Shown one piece after another: positions 42,793 through 51,652 of a DNA stretch of 64,000 bases. The DNA is from Nocardia sp. NBC_01503 (lineage in GTDB: Bacteria; Actinomycetota; Actinomycetes; Mycobacteriales; Mycobacteriaceae), in NCBI RefSeq assembly GCF_036327755.1, contig NZ_CP109596.1:7316001-7380000 (forward strand). The letters run 5' to 3'. Each line of letters begins with the position of its first letter. Position 1 is the stretch's first letter. Under the pieces are notes generated by a model. The model saw only the letters and a list, made by a program, of their open reading frames with translations. It was not told the DNA's origin and searched no databases. The translations under genes and the position numbers were made by a program.

Positions 42793-45000
42793 ATGAACCT
42801 GTTCGGGCGATGGGGTGATCTGGCCTGCCGATTGCGGTTCGCCGTTATCGGTGTGATGGTGGCGGGGTTGCTCGCTTTGGGTGGGTACGGGCTCGGATTG
42901 GACAACCATCTGAGTTCGGGTGGGATGTTCGATGATTCGTCGGAGTCCGCCGAGGCGGGGCGTGTGGCGGATGCGGCGTTCGGGCGCAATCACGATGTGG
43001 ATGTGGTGGTGATGTTCACCGCGCCCGAGGGGCAGACGGTGGATGACACGGACTTCACCGAGCGGGTGGTCTCGTATCTGAACAGCCTCCCGCGCGATCA
43101 TCCGAAGCAGATCGCCAGGATCAATGGCAGCTACTGGCCCACCGAGACCGGCGCGGTCTCAGCGGCTTTGGTGACCAAGGATCGGACTCGGGCGCTGGCG
43201 GCGATCGCGCTGCGCGGGGAGAACGATACCGAGTTGATCCAGAATTACCGGGCGGTGAAGGACGACTTCGAGATTCCGGGGTTGAACATCCAGGTCGGCG
43301 GATTACAGCCGGTGGCCGGAACCCTCAGCGACACTGTCGCGGTCGACCTGCACCGGATGGAGCTGATGGCGATTCCGCTGGTCGGATTGCTGCTGTTCTT
43401 CATCTTCGGCGGTGTGGTCGCCGCCGCCCTGCCGCTGATCATCGGGCTGCTCACCATTTTCGGGGCGTTCGGGGTGGTGCGGTTCGTCACCAACTTCACC
43501 GAGGTGAATTCCTTCGTATCGCCCGTGGTTTCGATGATCGGGCTCGGGCTGGCGATCGATTACGGGTTGTTCATCGTCAGCCGGTTCCGGGAGGAGTTGG
43601 CGGCCGGATACGACACGCGGACCGCGGTGCGGCGGACGGTGGAGACGGCGGGGCGCACGGTGGTGTTCTCCGCGACCATGATCGTGGCGAGTCTCGGTGG
43701 GCTGCTGCTGTTCCCGCAGGGGTTCCTGAAATCCATTGCCTATGGCGCGATCGCGACGGTGACGATCGCGGCGCTGACGGCGCTCACGGTGCTGCCCGCC
43801 ATGCTGGCGATCCTCGGCCCGCGGGTGGATATGTTGGGGCTGGAGCGTTTTCGGCGTACCAAGTCCGCGGCTACGCTCAACGACGGTTTCTGGGGTCGCA
43901 GCACCGGTTGGGTGATGAAGCATCCGGGCAAGGTGGCGGTACCGCTGCTGCTCGCCCTGGTGCTGTTGATTCTGCCGATGCGGAATCTGGTCTTCGGCGG
44001 CTTCAGCGAGAAGTATCTGCCCCCGGACAATCCGACCCGCGTCGCGCAGGAGCAGATCGACCACTACTTCCCGCTGCGCAAGTCCGATCCGCTGGAGATC
44101 GTGTTCATCTCGAATAATTCGGCGGCGGTGGGCCCGGTCTGGAATCTGGCCAATCAGGCACCGGGCCTGGCCGGACAGTTCGACATTCCCACGCGCTCGA
44201 GCTCACATCCGGAGATCTATCGCGCCAAGGCTCCCGTACCGGATATCAATGATGCCGGGGCGACCATCGAGTACCTACGCGAGCTGAATCTGCCCGACGG
44301 GATGCAGCTGCTGGTCGGCGGCGTGCCCGCACTTCAGAAGGACAGTATCGACGCACTGCTGCAACGCATTCCATGGATGATCGCCCTGGTCCTGCTGATC
44401 ACCACGCTGCTGATGTTCCTGACCTTCGGCTCGCTGGTGCTGCCGATCAAGGCCGCGCTCATGAGCGGTCTGGGTCTGGGCTCGACCTTGGGCATCGTGA
44501 CCTGGATCTTCGTCGACGGTCATGGCGCGAGCCTGTTGAACTTCACTCCGCAACCCGGCCAGGCGAACATGCTGGTCCTGATCATCGCCATCGTCTACGG
44601 CCTCTCCACCGACTATGAGGTATTCCTGGTGTCGCGCATGGTCGAAGCGCGTTCGCGGGGCGCGACCACCGTCGAGGCGATTCGCACCGGCACCGCGCAG
44701 ACCGGCGGGATCATCACCGCCGCCGCGCTGATCCTGTTGGTGGTCACCGGCGCGTTCGCGTTCTCGGATCTGGTTCTCATGCAGTACATCGCGTACGGCA
44801 TGATCGCCGCCCTGTTCATCGACGCGACCGTGCTGCGCATGTTCCTGGTCCCCGCGACCATGCGCCTGCTCGGTGATCGCGTCTGGTGGGCTCCGGGCTG
44901 GATGCAACGGATCCAGCGTCGCATCGGACTGAGTGAACCGGTGCTCGAGGATGATCTCCCACCGGCAACGGTCCCGGATCTCAGCGAAGTCGGGCACTGA
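42793..45000 (+). CDS. MMPL-family RND transporter
   Basis: 735 residues, twelve membrane helices in two halves, each with a large external loop. Signature motifs are GLGLAIDYGLFIVSRFREEL (about 255) and IVYGLSTDYEVFLVSRMVEA (about 610), carrying the Asp-Tyr pairs of proton-driven mycolata lipid transporters. The soluble loops have a porter-like fold. MMPL proteins export trehalose mycolates, siderophores and other envelope lipids; this one is shorter than MmpL3 and lacks its long C-terminal tail. The substrate is unknown. Confidence 0.93.
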   Translation: MNLFGRWGDLACRLRFAVIGVMVAGLLALGGYGLGLDNHLSSGGMFDDSSESAEAGRVADAAFGRNHDVDVVVMFTAPEGQTVDDTDFTERVVSYLNSLPRDHPKQIARINGSYWPTETGAVSAALVTKDRTRALAAIALRGENDTELIQNYRAVKDDFEIPGLNIQVGGLQPVAGTLSDTVAVDLHRMELMAIPLVGLLLFFIFGGVVAAALPLIIGLLTIFGAFGVVRFVTNFTEVNSFVSPVVSMIGLGLAIDYGLFIVSRFREELAAGYDTRTAVRRTVETAGRTVVFSATMIVASLGGLLLFPQGFLKSIAYGAIATVTIAALTALTVLPAMLAILGPRVDMLGLERFRRTKSAATLNDGFWGRSTGWVMKHPGKVAVPLLLALVLLILPMRNLVFGGFSEKYLPPDNPTRVAQEQIDHYFPLRKSDPLEIVFISNNSAAVGPVWNLANQAPGLAGQFDIPTRSSSHPEIYRAKAPVPDINDAGATIEYLRELNLPDGMQLLVGGVPALQKDSIDALLQRIPWMIALVLLITTLLMFLTFGSLVLPIKAALMSGLGLGSTLGIVTWIFVDGHGASLLNFTPQPGQANMLVLIIAIVYGLSTDYEVFLVSRMVEARSRGATTVEAIRTGTAQTGGIITAAALILLVVTGAFAFSDLVLMQYIAYGMIAALFIDATVLRMFLVPATMRLLGDRVWWAPGWMQRIQRRIGLSEPVLEDDLPPATVPDLSEVGH

Positions 45001-45027
45001 CCGCGATTCACCCCTGGCATTTCGATC

Positions 45028-45356
45028 GTGGCGGAGGAGGATTCGATCACCCAGGGCCTGCCGGGGCTGCTGGGTGGCTTCACCGGCGGGGTGCTCGTCG
45101 CGGTGCCCGCGCTGGCCGGAGCCGTTGCGGCGGACCGACTCTGGCCGATCGATGCGATCGGGGCGATCGGCTGGCCTGGACGATGCTCATCCTGCTCGGA
45201 TGTGCCGAGCCGAGCGTGGGCATCTCGATCCTGCTGGTGTTCTTCGCGAGCCTCTATTACGCGATCGAACGCCTGAATCGTCAGACGGACAACCCTTTTC
45301 GAGCAATCATCCAGGCGTATGAGCGCAGCAAACCGGACACCGAGCTGCGCGGCTAA
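45028..45356 (+). pseudogene. Small membrane protein, apparently frameshifted
   Basis: From GTG 45028 one frame reads SITQGLPGLLGGFTGGVLVA and continues hydrophobic to about 45165, then becomes non-coding in style. Another frame picks up at about 45165 with LAWTMLILLGCAEPSVGISI, LLVFFASLYYAIERLNRQ and ends at TAA 45354. Together they would make a protein of about 110 residues with two or three membrane segments. Either a frameshift has split one gene, or the second half (ATG 45183, 57 residues) stands alone. It overlaps the convergent TetR stop. Confidence 0.4.
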
Positions 45357-46078
45357 CCGACCAGGCCGATGCTGCGACCGATATCGGCGAGGGTGGCGTC
45401 GAAGAGCACGTCCGGGTTGGTGACGGGGATCGGGTAGTTGCCGAAGACCTCGAGGGTGACGTGGCCGTAGAGGCGCGCCCAGAACTGGATCATCACGTAG
45501 CTCACGCCGAGGTCGAGTTTCTCGGCGGGGAACTTCTGGCCCGAATCGGCTAGTACGCGCAGCAATTCGGTTTGGAAGGCGATGAGATCGTCGCGGAGTT
45601 CGGCGGGGATGACTTCCATGGGCGGGGTGATCACGGCGTAGTCGGTGAGCAGTCGTCCGGCCGCCTCCAGGAACAGGCGGCCGACCGGTTCGCCGAATTG
45701 CTGCATGGCACTGCCCAATACGGCCGCGCTCGGTGAGGCGAAGACCAGGGTGAACTCGCGGGCGTGATCCAGCCCCCACCGGCGGAAGCCGCGGCAGATG
45801 GCGAAGAACCGGATGCCCGCATCGTCCGGTAGCCCATCGCAGGCGGCGGCGAGCGCCTGCGCGAGGTCGTTGCAGACATCGGTGCGAACCTCCGCGACCA
45901 ATTGGTCGCGGGATTCGTAGTACCGGTAGAGCGCGGGCGCGGTGATACCCAACTCGCGCGCGATGGCGCGCAGGGTGATCGCGTCCGGCCCCTGCTCCAC
46001 CAGCAGTGACCGCGCGACGCGGCGGATGTCTGCGTCGCTTACCGCAGGTGTCCGTCCGCGTCGGCGTGGTTCACTCAT
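45353..46078 (-). CDS. TetR-family regulator
   Basis: 241 residues from ATG 46078. The HTH (about 12-62) has SDADIRRVARSLLVEQGPDA then ITLRAIARELGITAPALYRY, and the C-terminal domain is of the WHG/TetR_C_13 type (GFRRWGLDHAREFTLVFASP). It lies 10 bp after the P450 gene on the same strand, so the two are cotranscribed; it may give feedback control of the P450 operon in addition to KstR. Confidence 0.92.
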   Translation of the reverse strand: MSEPRRRGRTPAVSDADIRRVARSLLVEQGPDAITLRAIARELGITAPALYRYYESRDQLVAEVRTDVCNDLAQALAAACDGLPDDAGIRFFAICRGFRRWGLDHAREFTLVFASPSAAVLGSAMQQFGEPVGRLFLEAAGRLLTDYAVITPPMEVIPAELRDDLIAFQTELLRVLADSGQKFPAEKLDLGVSYVMIQFWARLYGHVTLEVFGNYPIPVTNPDVLFDATLADIGRSIGLVG

Positions 46079-46088
46079 GCTGTATTGC

Positions 46089-47324
46089 TCACTCGTACTT
46101 GACTTGCCAGCTCTTGATGCCGTTCAGCCAGCCGGAACGGAGTCGGACCGGGTCCGAGACCTGGCTCAGGTTCGGCATGACATCGGCGATGGCATTGAAC
46201 ATGAGGTCGATCTCCAGGCGGGCGAGGTTGGCGCCCACGCAGAAGTGGGTGCCGGTGCCGCCGAAGCCTACATGCGGATTCGGGTTCCGGAGGACATTGA
46301 ACTCGAAGGGCTTGTCGAAGACCTCTTCGTCGAAGTTGGCGGCGGAGTAGAACATTCCGACGCGCTGGCCCTTCTTCATCTCCACACCGGACAGCACGGT
46401 GTCCTGGAGCAGGGTGCGCTGGAACGCGATGACCGGGGTGGCCCAGCGGACGATCTCGTCCGGAGCGGTGCGCGGGCGCTGCTCGCGGTAGAGCTCCCAC
46501 TGCTCCGGATTGTCGACGAACGCCTTCATACCGTGGGTGATGGCATTGCGGGTGGTCTCGTTACCGGCGACGGCCAGCAGGATCACGAACCAGGCGAATT
46601 CGTCCGAGGCCAGCGACTCACCGTCGACATCGGCGTTGAGCAGCGTCTGCACGATGTCCTCGGCGCCGCCGAGGTCGACCGGGCACTTGCGCTTCTCTTC
46701 GGCCAGGTTCCACGAGTAGCCCATGACCTCGGCGGTGGCGACCTTGTGGTCTCCGTCGAAGTCGGGATCGTCGTAGGAGATCATCTGGTTGGTCCAGTCG
46801 AAGATCTTGCCGCGATCTTCCTGCGGAATGCCGATGAGCTCGGCGATGGCCTGTAGCGGGAGCTCGCAGGCGACCTCGGTGACGAAGTCGCCGGAGCCCT
46901 TCTTCTTGGCCTCGTACACGATCTTCTCGGCGCGATCGCGCAGCGCGTTGCGCAGCGATTCGACGGCGCGGGGGGTGAAGCCCTTGGAGACGATGCGGCG
47001 CAGCTTGGTGTGCCGGGGCGGATCCTGGTTCAGCAGCAGGTACCGCTGGACCTCGATCTCCTCCCGCATGATGTCGTCGTAGAAGCGGATGACAGCGGTG
47101 TTCTCCTCGGAGGAGTACACCTCCGGAGTCTTGGAGATCTCCTTGATGTCTTCCATCTTGGTGACGGCCCAATAGCCGTCGTCTTTGAAGCCACTGCCGG
47201 CTTGCGGAACCCACGCGATGGGCGTGGTGCGGCGGAGTTCGGCGAACTCCTCGACGGGCAGGCGCTGGGCGAGCAGGTCGGGATCGGTGAAGTCGAACCC
47301 GGAGGGGATGGACGGCGCGGACAC
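46089..47324 (-). CDS. cyp125: Cytochrome P450, CYP125-type steroid C26/C27 hydroxylase
   Basis: 411 residues from GTG 47324, with an AAAGGAGGT ribosome site close by. P450 motifs: I-helix AVAGNETTRNAITHGM, K-helix EIVRW, and haem-binding FGGTGTHFCVGANLARLE with Cys362. Similarity to mycobacterial CYP125A1 runs the whole length (PSIPSGFDFTDPDLL..., RLRSGWLNGIKSWQV). CYP125 oxidises the terminal carbon of the cholesterol side chain. A KstR-type operator lies 12 bp upstream, in line with sterol-induced expression. It is not within a recognisable sterol cluster here. Confidence 0.92.
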   Translation of the reverse strand: MSAPSIPSGFDFTDPDLLAQRLPVEEFAELRRTTPIAWVPQAGSGFKDDGYWAVTKMEDIKEISKTPEVYSSEENTAVIRFYDDIMREEIEVQRYLLLNQDPPRHTKLRRIVSKGFTPRAVESLRNALRDRAEKIVYEAKKKGSGDFVTEVACELPLQAIAELIGIPQEDRGKIFDWTNQMISYDDPDFDGDHKVATAEVMGYSWNLAEEKRKCPVDLGGAEDIVQTLLNADVDGESLASDEFAWFVILLAVAGNETTRNAITHGMKAFVDNPEQWELYREQRPRTAPDEIVRWATPVIAFQRTLLQDTVLSGVEMKKGQRVGMFYSAANFDEEVFDKPFEFNVLRNPNPHVGFGGTGTHFCVGANLARLEIDLMFNAIADVMPNLSQVSDPVRLRSGWLNGIKSWQVKYE

Positions 47325-47335
47325 GGTACCTCCTT

Positions 47336-47349
47336 TGGAACACGTTCCA
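47336..47349. promoter_or_regulatory. KstR-type operator upstream of cyp125
   Basis: TGGAACACGTTCCA fits the TnnAACnnGTTnnA consensus of the sterol-responsive repressor KstR at every fixed position and is a 6+2+6 palindrome. It lies 12 bp before the P450 start codon, overlapping the leader, a typical place for repression. Confidence 0.85.
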
Positions 47350-47570
47350 CGAAGTGAACCACATCACCGGGCACTTTGTGAACACCTATTAGTAAATAGG
47401 TATCACTTCGTCCGGCCGCGAACTGCCCGGTATGTCGAAATCCCTTGGGTTCCAGTCAATTCGGTTCCGGTAATGCTGGCCGCTCCGGGAACGAAACCAG
47501 TAGTATCAGCTCGGGCGTCCATTCGGGGGGACTGCCAGAGGCTCAAGTGTCCACATGATGGAGCTCCAGG
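47350..47570. other. Intergenic region between cyp125 and the exopolysaccharide locus
   Basis: 221 bp between divergent genes. It must carry the cyp125 promoter (an A/T-rich stretch TATTAGTAAATAGGTAT lies at about 47388-47402) and the promoter for the first exopolysaccharide gene. I found no further repeat or RNA structure. Confidence 0.4.
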
Positions 47571-49076
47571 ATGGCCTTCCAGCTCGACGGGGAACAAACG
47601 CTCGACCGCTCCGTACACCACCCACCACCACGACCACTACCCTCCGGTAAGCGCCGATGGCAGGCCGAATACGGCCGCCGCCTGCGCATTACCGACACCC
47701 TGGTCGTCTGCGGCTCGGTCGCCCTGGCCCAGCTCATCCGCTTCGGCGGCCTCAACTACGACTCACCGCTGGACTGGGCGGGCGATGCCCGGATCGGCTA
47801 TTCGGTCATCTCGGTGCTGCTGGCGCTCGTCTGGCTGGCGTTCCTGGCGGTCGGCAATACCTGGTCGCCACCCGTAATCGGTACCGGCCCAGAGGAATAC
47901 CGCCTCATCATCGCCGCGACCATGCGACTGTTCGGCCTCATAGCGATCATCTCGCTACTGCTGCGCATGGATTTCGCGCGCGGTTATCTCGGCATCGCGC
48001 TACCGGTCGGATTGATCGGCCTGATCCTGAATCGAATGGCCTGGCGCAAGTACGCGGCGCGGCGGCGACGCTCCGGCGACTACCTCACCTCGGTTCTCGT
48101 TGTCGGACGGCGGGATTCGGCCCGCGAGATCATGCGCTGTTTCGAACGTGATGCGGCCGTGGGCTATTCGGTGGCCGGGGTCTACATTCCGTACCCCGAG
48201 GACGATGTGACCGTAATCGCCGAGGCCGATCTGCCGATCCTGCAGGAGTCCTCGGTACTGGAGGCCGTGCGCGCCGTCGCCGCCGATACCGTGGCCATCG
48301 CCGCCACCGAACACCTCGGCACACAGGGGATAAACGACCTGGCCTGGAAGCTGGCGCCGCTGGGTATCGATCTGGTGGTGACGCCCGGTGTGGTGGATGT
48401 GGCCGATCAGCGGCTCTCGATTCGACCGGTCGCCAACCTACCGCTGCTGCATATCGAGAAGCCGCAGTACGACCGCGCCAAATCCTTCGGCAAGGCGGCC
48501 TTCGATTTCTTCTTCGCCGCGCTGGCGTTACTGATGATCTCACCGATGATGATCGCCATCGCGCTGACGGTGAAGATCACCAGCCCCGGTCCGGTCTTCT
48601 ACAGGTCCGAGCGCATCGGCTTGAACGGCGAACCATTCCGAATGATCAAGTTCCGCAGTATGTGTGAGGACGCGGACAAGGAGTTGACCAACCTCCAGGC
48701 CGAGAACGAGGGTGCGGGGCTGCTGTTCAAAATGCGCGCCGATCCGCGCGTGACGCCCATCGGGCGAATTCTTCGCAAATTCAGCCTCGATGAGCTCCCG
48801 CAGTTCATCAATGTGCTCAAGGGTGAGATGAGTGTGGTCGGCCCCCGCCCGCCCATGCGCAGCGAGGTCGAACGCTACGACGGTAAGGTGCGCCGCCGCC
48901 TGCTGGTCAAGCCCGGCGTGACGGGGCTGTGGCAGGTATCGGGCCGCTCGGATCTGTCCTGGGAGGAGTCGGTCCGGCTGGATCTCTCCTATGTCGAGAA
49001 CTGGTCCATGGTGCAGGATCTCATGATTATCAAGCGCACCATCTTCGCGGTGGCGCGCAGCGACGGCGCGTACTAG
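47571..49076 (+). CDS. Exopolysaccharide polyprenyl-phosphate sugar transferase (WbaP/CpsE type)
   Basis: 501 residues from ATG 47571. Four N-terminal membrane helices (about 40-155), a Rossmann-like CoA-binding-fold domain (about 165-300; VLVVGRRDSAREIMR), a fifth membrane segment (about 313-335), and the C-terminal catalytic domain with SPGPVFYRSERIGLNGEPFR, MIKFRSMCEDADKE, SLDELPQFINVLKGEMSVVG, PRPP and KPGVTGLWQVSGRS. It starts synthesis by moving a sugar-1-phosphate onto undecaprenyl phosphate at the inner membrane face. It marks the left end of the locus; its stop overlaps that of the convergent asparagine-synthase-like gene at CTAG. Confidence 0.95.
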   Translation: MAFQLDGEQTLDRSVHHPPPRPLPSGKRRWQAEYGRRLRITDTLVVCGSVALAQLIRFGGLNYDSPLDWAGDARIGYSVISVLLALVWLAFLAVGNTWSPPVIGTGPEEYRLIIAATMRLFGLIAIISLLLRMDFARGYLGIALPVGLIGLILNRMAWRKYAARRRRSGDYLTSVLVVGRRDSAREIMRCFERDAAVGYSVAGVYIPYPEDDVTVIAEADLPILQESSVLEAVRAVAADTVAIAATEHLGTQGINDLAWKLAPLGIDLVVTPGVVDVADQRLSIRPVANLPLLHIEKPQYDRAKSFGKAAFDFFFAALALLMISPMMIAIALTVKITSPGPVFYRSERIGLNGEPFRMIKFRSMCEDADKELTNLQAENEGAGLLFKMRADPRVTPIGRILRKFSLDELPQFINVLKGEMSVVGPRPPMRSEVERYDGKVRRRLLVKPGVTGLWQVSGRSDLSWEESVRLDLSYVENWSMVQDLMIIKRTIFAVARSDGAY

Positions 49077-50908
49077 AGGGTCAGGCGGCGCTGGAGTTCG
49101 CGATGCCAGACCTCGAGCGATAGCAGCGTCCAGATCCGGGGCTGTTCATCGCGGTCCCCGGAGGTGTGGCCCTCCAGCAGCTTTCGGACCGCGGTTCGGT
49201 CGAAGTGCGAGCCGACGAAGGATGAGGGTCCGTCCAGCAGGTCGAAGGCCATTTCGCGCAGATGTCCGCGAAACCATTCGTCGAGGGGCACTTTGAAGCC
49301 GACCTTGGGACGGTCCACCAGATTCACCGGAAGGTGATGGCGCGCCAGCTCTTTCACAATCCATTTGGTGGTGCCGCCACGCACCTTCACCGCGCTGGGC
49401 AGCCGGAAGGCGAGCTCGGCGACTCGATGGTCCAGGAAGGGCGGGCGAAGTTCGAGTGAGGCGGCCATGGACATGCGGTCGCCGCGTTCCAGGAGATTGT
49501 CGGCGAGCCAGGTCTGCGCATCCGCGTAGAGCATGCGGCGCAGGGAATCTCCGCGGCCGTCGAGGTAGGGGTCCAGCACCGTGCGGACGGCCGGACCGCC
49601 GAGCAGCCGGTCCCGTTCCAGACTGGTGAAGGGTGCGAACCAGCCGCGCATACGCTCGGCGTAACTGGGCTCGGACATGGCCCGCAGGGCGACGCTCAGT
49701 CTGGCCTGGCTGGCCGGGAGCCGCTCCTCCAACAGTCGCAATGGCAGCTTCGGCACCGCTCCGCCCAGCCGGGTCGCACGGGCGAATCGGTACTTCGGGT
49801 AGCCGCCGAACAATTCATCACTGCCCTCGCCCGAGAGCACCACCTTCACATGTTCGCGGGCGAGCTGGGCCAACCCGTATACCGCCACATCGGCGGGCTC
49901 GGACAGCGGTGAGTCCCGATGCCAGCTCAACCGCGCCCAGTTGTCCTGGAAGTCATTGGCGGTGATCACGGTCTCGTGGTGGGTACTACCGACGATCTTG
50001 GCCGCCATTCGCGCCCAATGGGTTTCGTCGACCCGCTCATCGCCGAAGCCGGCCGAGAAGGTGTGCAGTCCGGCGCTACCGCGTTCGGCGGCGACCAGCG
50101 CGCAGATGAGGCTGCTGTCGACCCCGCCCGAAAGGTACGCGCCCACCGGCACATCCGCGACCAGGGCATCGCGCACCGAGGCGCGTAGCGCCTCGTCGAG
50201 CAGTTCGACGGCGGCGGCGGGGCTGATATCCAGCGACTCCGAATCTCGCGACAATCGCCAGTACGCCTCGGTGCGAACGCTACCGTCGGCGCGCACCACC
50301 AGGTGATGCCCCTGCGGTACCTTCCGTACACCCTCGATGAAGGTGTACGGCGCGGGCACCGACCGGTGCGCCAGGAAGTCGTGCAGGCTCGCGGTGTCGA
50401 CGGTGGGTTGTTCGATCACCGGGTAGAGCGCCTTGATCTCCGAGGCGAAGGCGAAGAGGGTATCGGTGGCGTAGTAGTACAGCGGCAGAATTCCGAGCCG
50501 ATCCCGGAACAGATGCGTCTCACCGGTCTCGGAATCGTGTATGGCATAGGCGAATTGGCCGCGCAGCCGACTCACCCCGGCGGCTCCGTAGCGCTCGTAC
50601 ACACCCAGCAGCACCTCGGTGTCGCCGCGCGTGGTGAACGGATAGTCCAGGCCGGACCGTAGCTCGCGATAGTTCAGGATCTCGCCGTTGAAGGTGAGGT
50701 GGGTGGTGCCGCGCGCGCCGGTCATGGGCTGCGCGGAGGCGGCGAGATCGATAATGGAGAGCCGGGTATGCGCGAAACCGACCGGTCCGTCGCACCAGAG
50801 GCCGTGATCGTCCGGGCCCCGATGGTGCAGCGCGGCGCTCATATCGCTGAGCAGTTCCTTGCTGACCGGACCACCGTCGAATCGGCGCACGCCGACTATG
50901 CCACACAC
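49073..50908 (-). CDS. Asparagine synthase (glutamine-hydrolysing)-like amidotransferase
   Basis: 611 residues from GTG 50908, chosen because Cys2 then becomes the N-terminal nucleophile (CGIVGV) and a GGGGGAG ribosome site lies 5 nt upstream. Class II glutaminase motifs HHRGPDDHG, RLSIIDL, FNGEILNY are followed by the ATP PP-loop LSGGVDSSLICALV and SGEGSDELFGGY. Such AsnB-like proteins inside polysaccharide loci are thought to amidate sugar carboxyl groups rather than make free asparagine. The neighbouring uronate-forming dehydrogenase would supply suitable carboxyls. Confidence 0.93.
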   Translation of the reverse strand: MCGIVGVRRFDGGPVSKELLSDMSAALHHRGPDDHGLWCDGPVGFAHTRLSIIDLAASAQPMTGARGTTHLTFNGEILNYRELRSGLDYPFTTRGDTEVLLGVYERYGAAGVSRLRGQFAYAIHDSETGETHLFRDRLGILPLYYYATDTLFAFASEIKALYPVIEQPTVDTASLHDFLAHRSVPAPYTFIEGVRKVPQGHHLVVRADGSVRTEAYWRLSRDSESLDISPAAAVELLDEALRASVRDALVADVPVGAYLSGGVDSSLICALVAAERGSAGLHTFSAGFGDERVDETHWARMAAKIVGSTHHETVITANDFQDNWARLSWHRDSPLSEPADVAVYGLAQLAREHVKVVLSGEGSDELFGGYPKYRFARATRLGGAVPKLPLRLLEERLPASQARLSVALRAMSEPSYAERMRGWFAPFTSLERDRLLGGPAVRTVLDPYLDGRGDSLRRMLYADAQTWLADNLLERGDRMSMAASLELRPPFLDHRVAELAFRLPSAVKVRGGTTKWIVKELARHHLPVNLVDRPKVGFKVPLDEWFRGHLREMAFDLLDGPSSFVGSHFDRTAVRKLLEGHTSGDRDEQPRIWTLLSLEVWHRELQRRLTL

Positions 50909-51019
50909 ATCGACTCCCCCTTCACCCACAGTCGTCGCGGAGGTCGCGTACGAGTCTGCACCCGCCAGCCTAGCCGTGTCGCGGGCGAGGTTGGGGACCT
51001 ACGAAAGCGCCTGCGGCGT

Positions 51020-51601
51020 TTATGGTTTCGTACCCAGTCGGTCCGGTTCCGGTGAAGCGGCGGTTTCTTCCCGGAAGTCGTGGATGATACGCGCGGGCAC
51101 ACCGGCGACATGCACATCGGCGGGAACGTCCTTGACGACCACCGCCCCCGGCCGCACCTCCACTCGATCACCGATCGCGCAGCCGATCACCACGGCATTG
51201 GGGCCGATGAAGACATCGTCGCCGATCACGGGGTACTTTCCCGGCGCACCGCTGGCCAGGGACACCCCCTGATGGATGCGGCAGCGCGCGCCGATTCTGG
51301 CGTTCGGACTGACCAGCAGCATGCCGACGTGCGCGATGGACAGCCCGGGCCCGAACACATTGCGCGGTATGGAGTATCCGAGTCGTTCGCCGAGCAGTTT
51401 GGTGCGCAGCAGGTACCACAGGAAGACACAGCGGCCGAACGGATCGGTGCGCACGTTCTGCCAGTACTCCGACCTGCGCAGTAGTCGCTGGAAGTAGAGG
51501 GGCCGATAGGTGAGCCAGTAGTACGGACGCCATTTCGTGAGGCCGTGTGCCGCCAAATCCTCTGCGAGATAACGTCGCAGGCTCTCCTTGGAATCGATCA
51601 C
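51020..51601 (-). CDS. Serine O-acetyltransferase-like hexapeptide acetyltransferase
   Basis: 193 residues from GTG 51601; the frame stays open further but would run into the divergent lyase gene. The N-terminal helical part is followed by a left-handed beta-helix (about 85-175) with hexapeptide repeats VGMLLVSPNARIGARCRIHQ, PVIGDDVFIGPNAVVIG and DVPADVHVAGVPARII. Members in polysaccharide loci usually O-acetylate sugars with acetyl-CoA. It is divergent from the heparinase-like gene, about 50 bp apart. Confidence 0.87.
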   Translation of the reverse strand: MIDSKESLRRYLAEDLAAHGLTKWRPYYWLTYRPLYFQRLLRRSEYWQNVRTDPFGRCVFLWYLLRTKLLGERLGYSIPRNVFGPGLSIAHVGMLLVSPNARIGARCRIHQGVSLASGAPGKYPVIGDDVFIGPNAVVIGCAIGDRVEVRPGAVVVKDVPADVHVAGVPARIIHDFREETAASPEPDRLGTKP

Positions 51602-51652
51602 GGGGTGAATGATCCCCCACCGGTCGGGCACTCCACAACCGATTCTCGCGGT

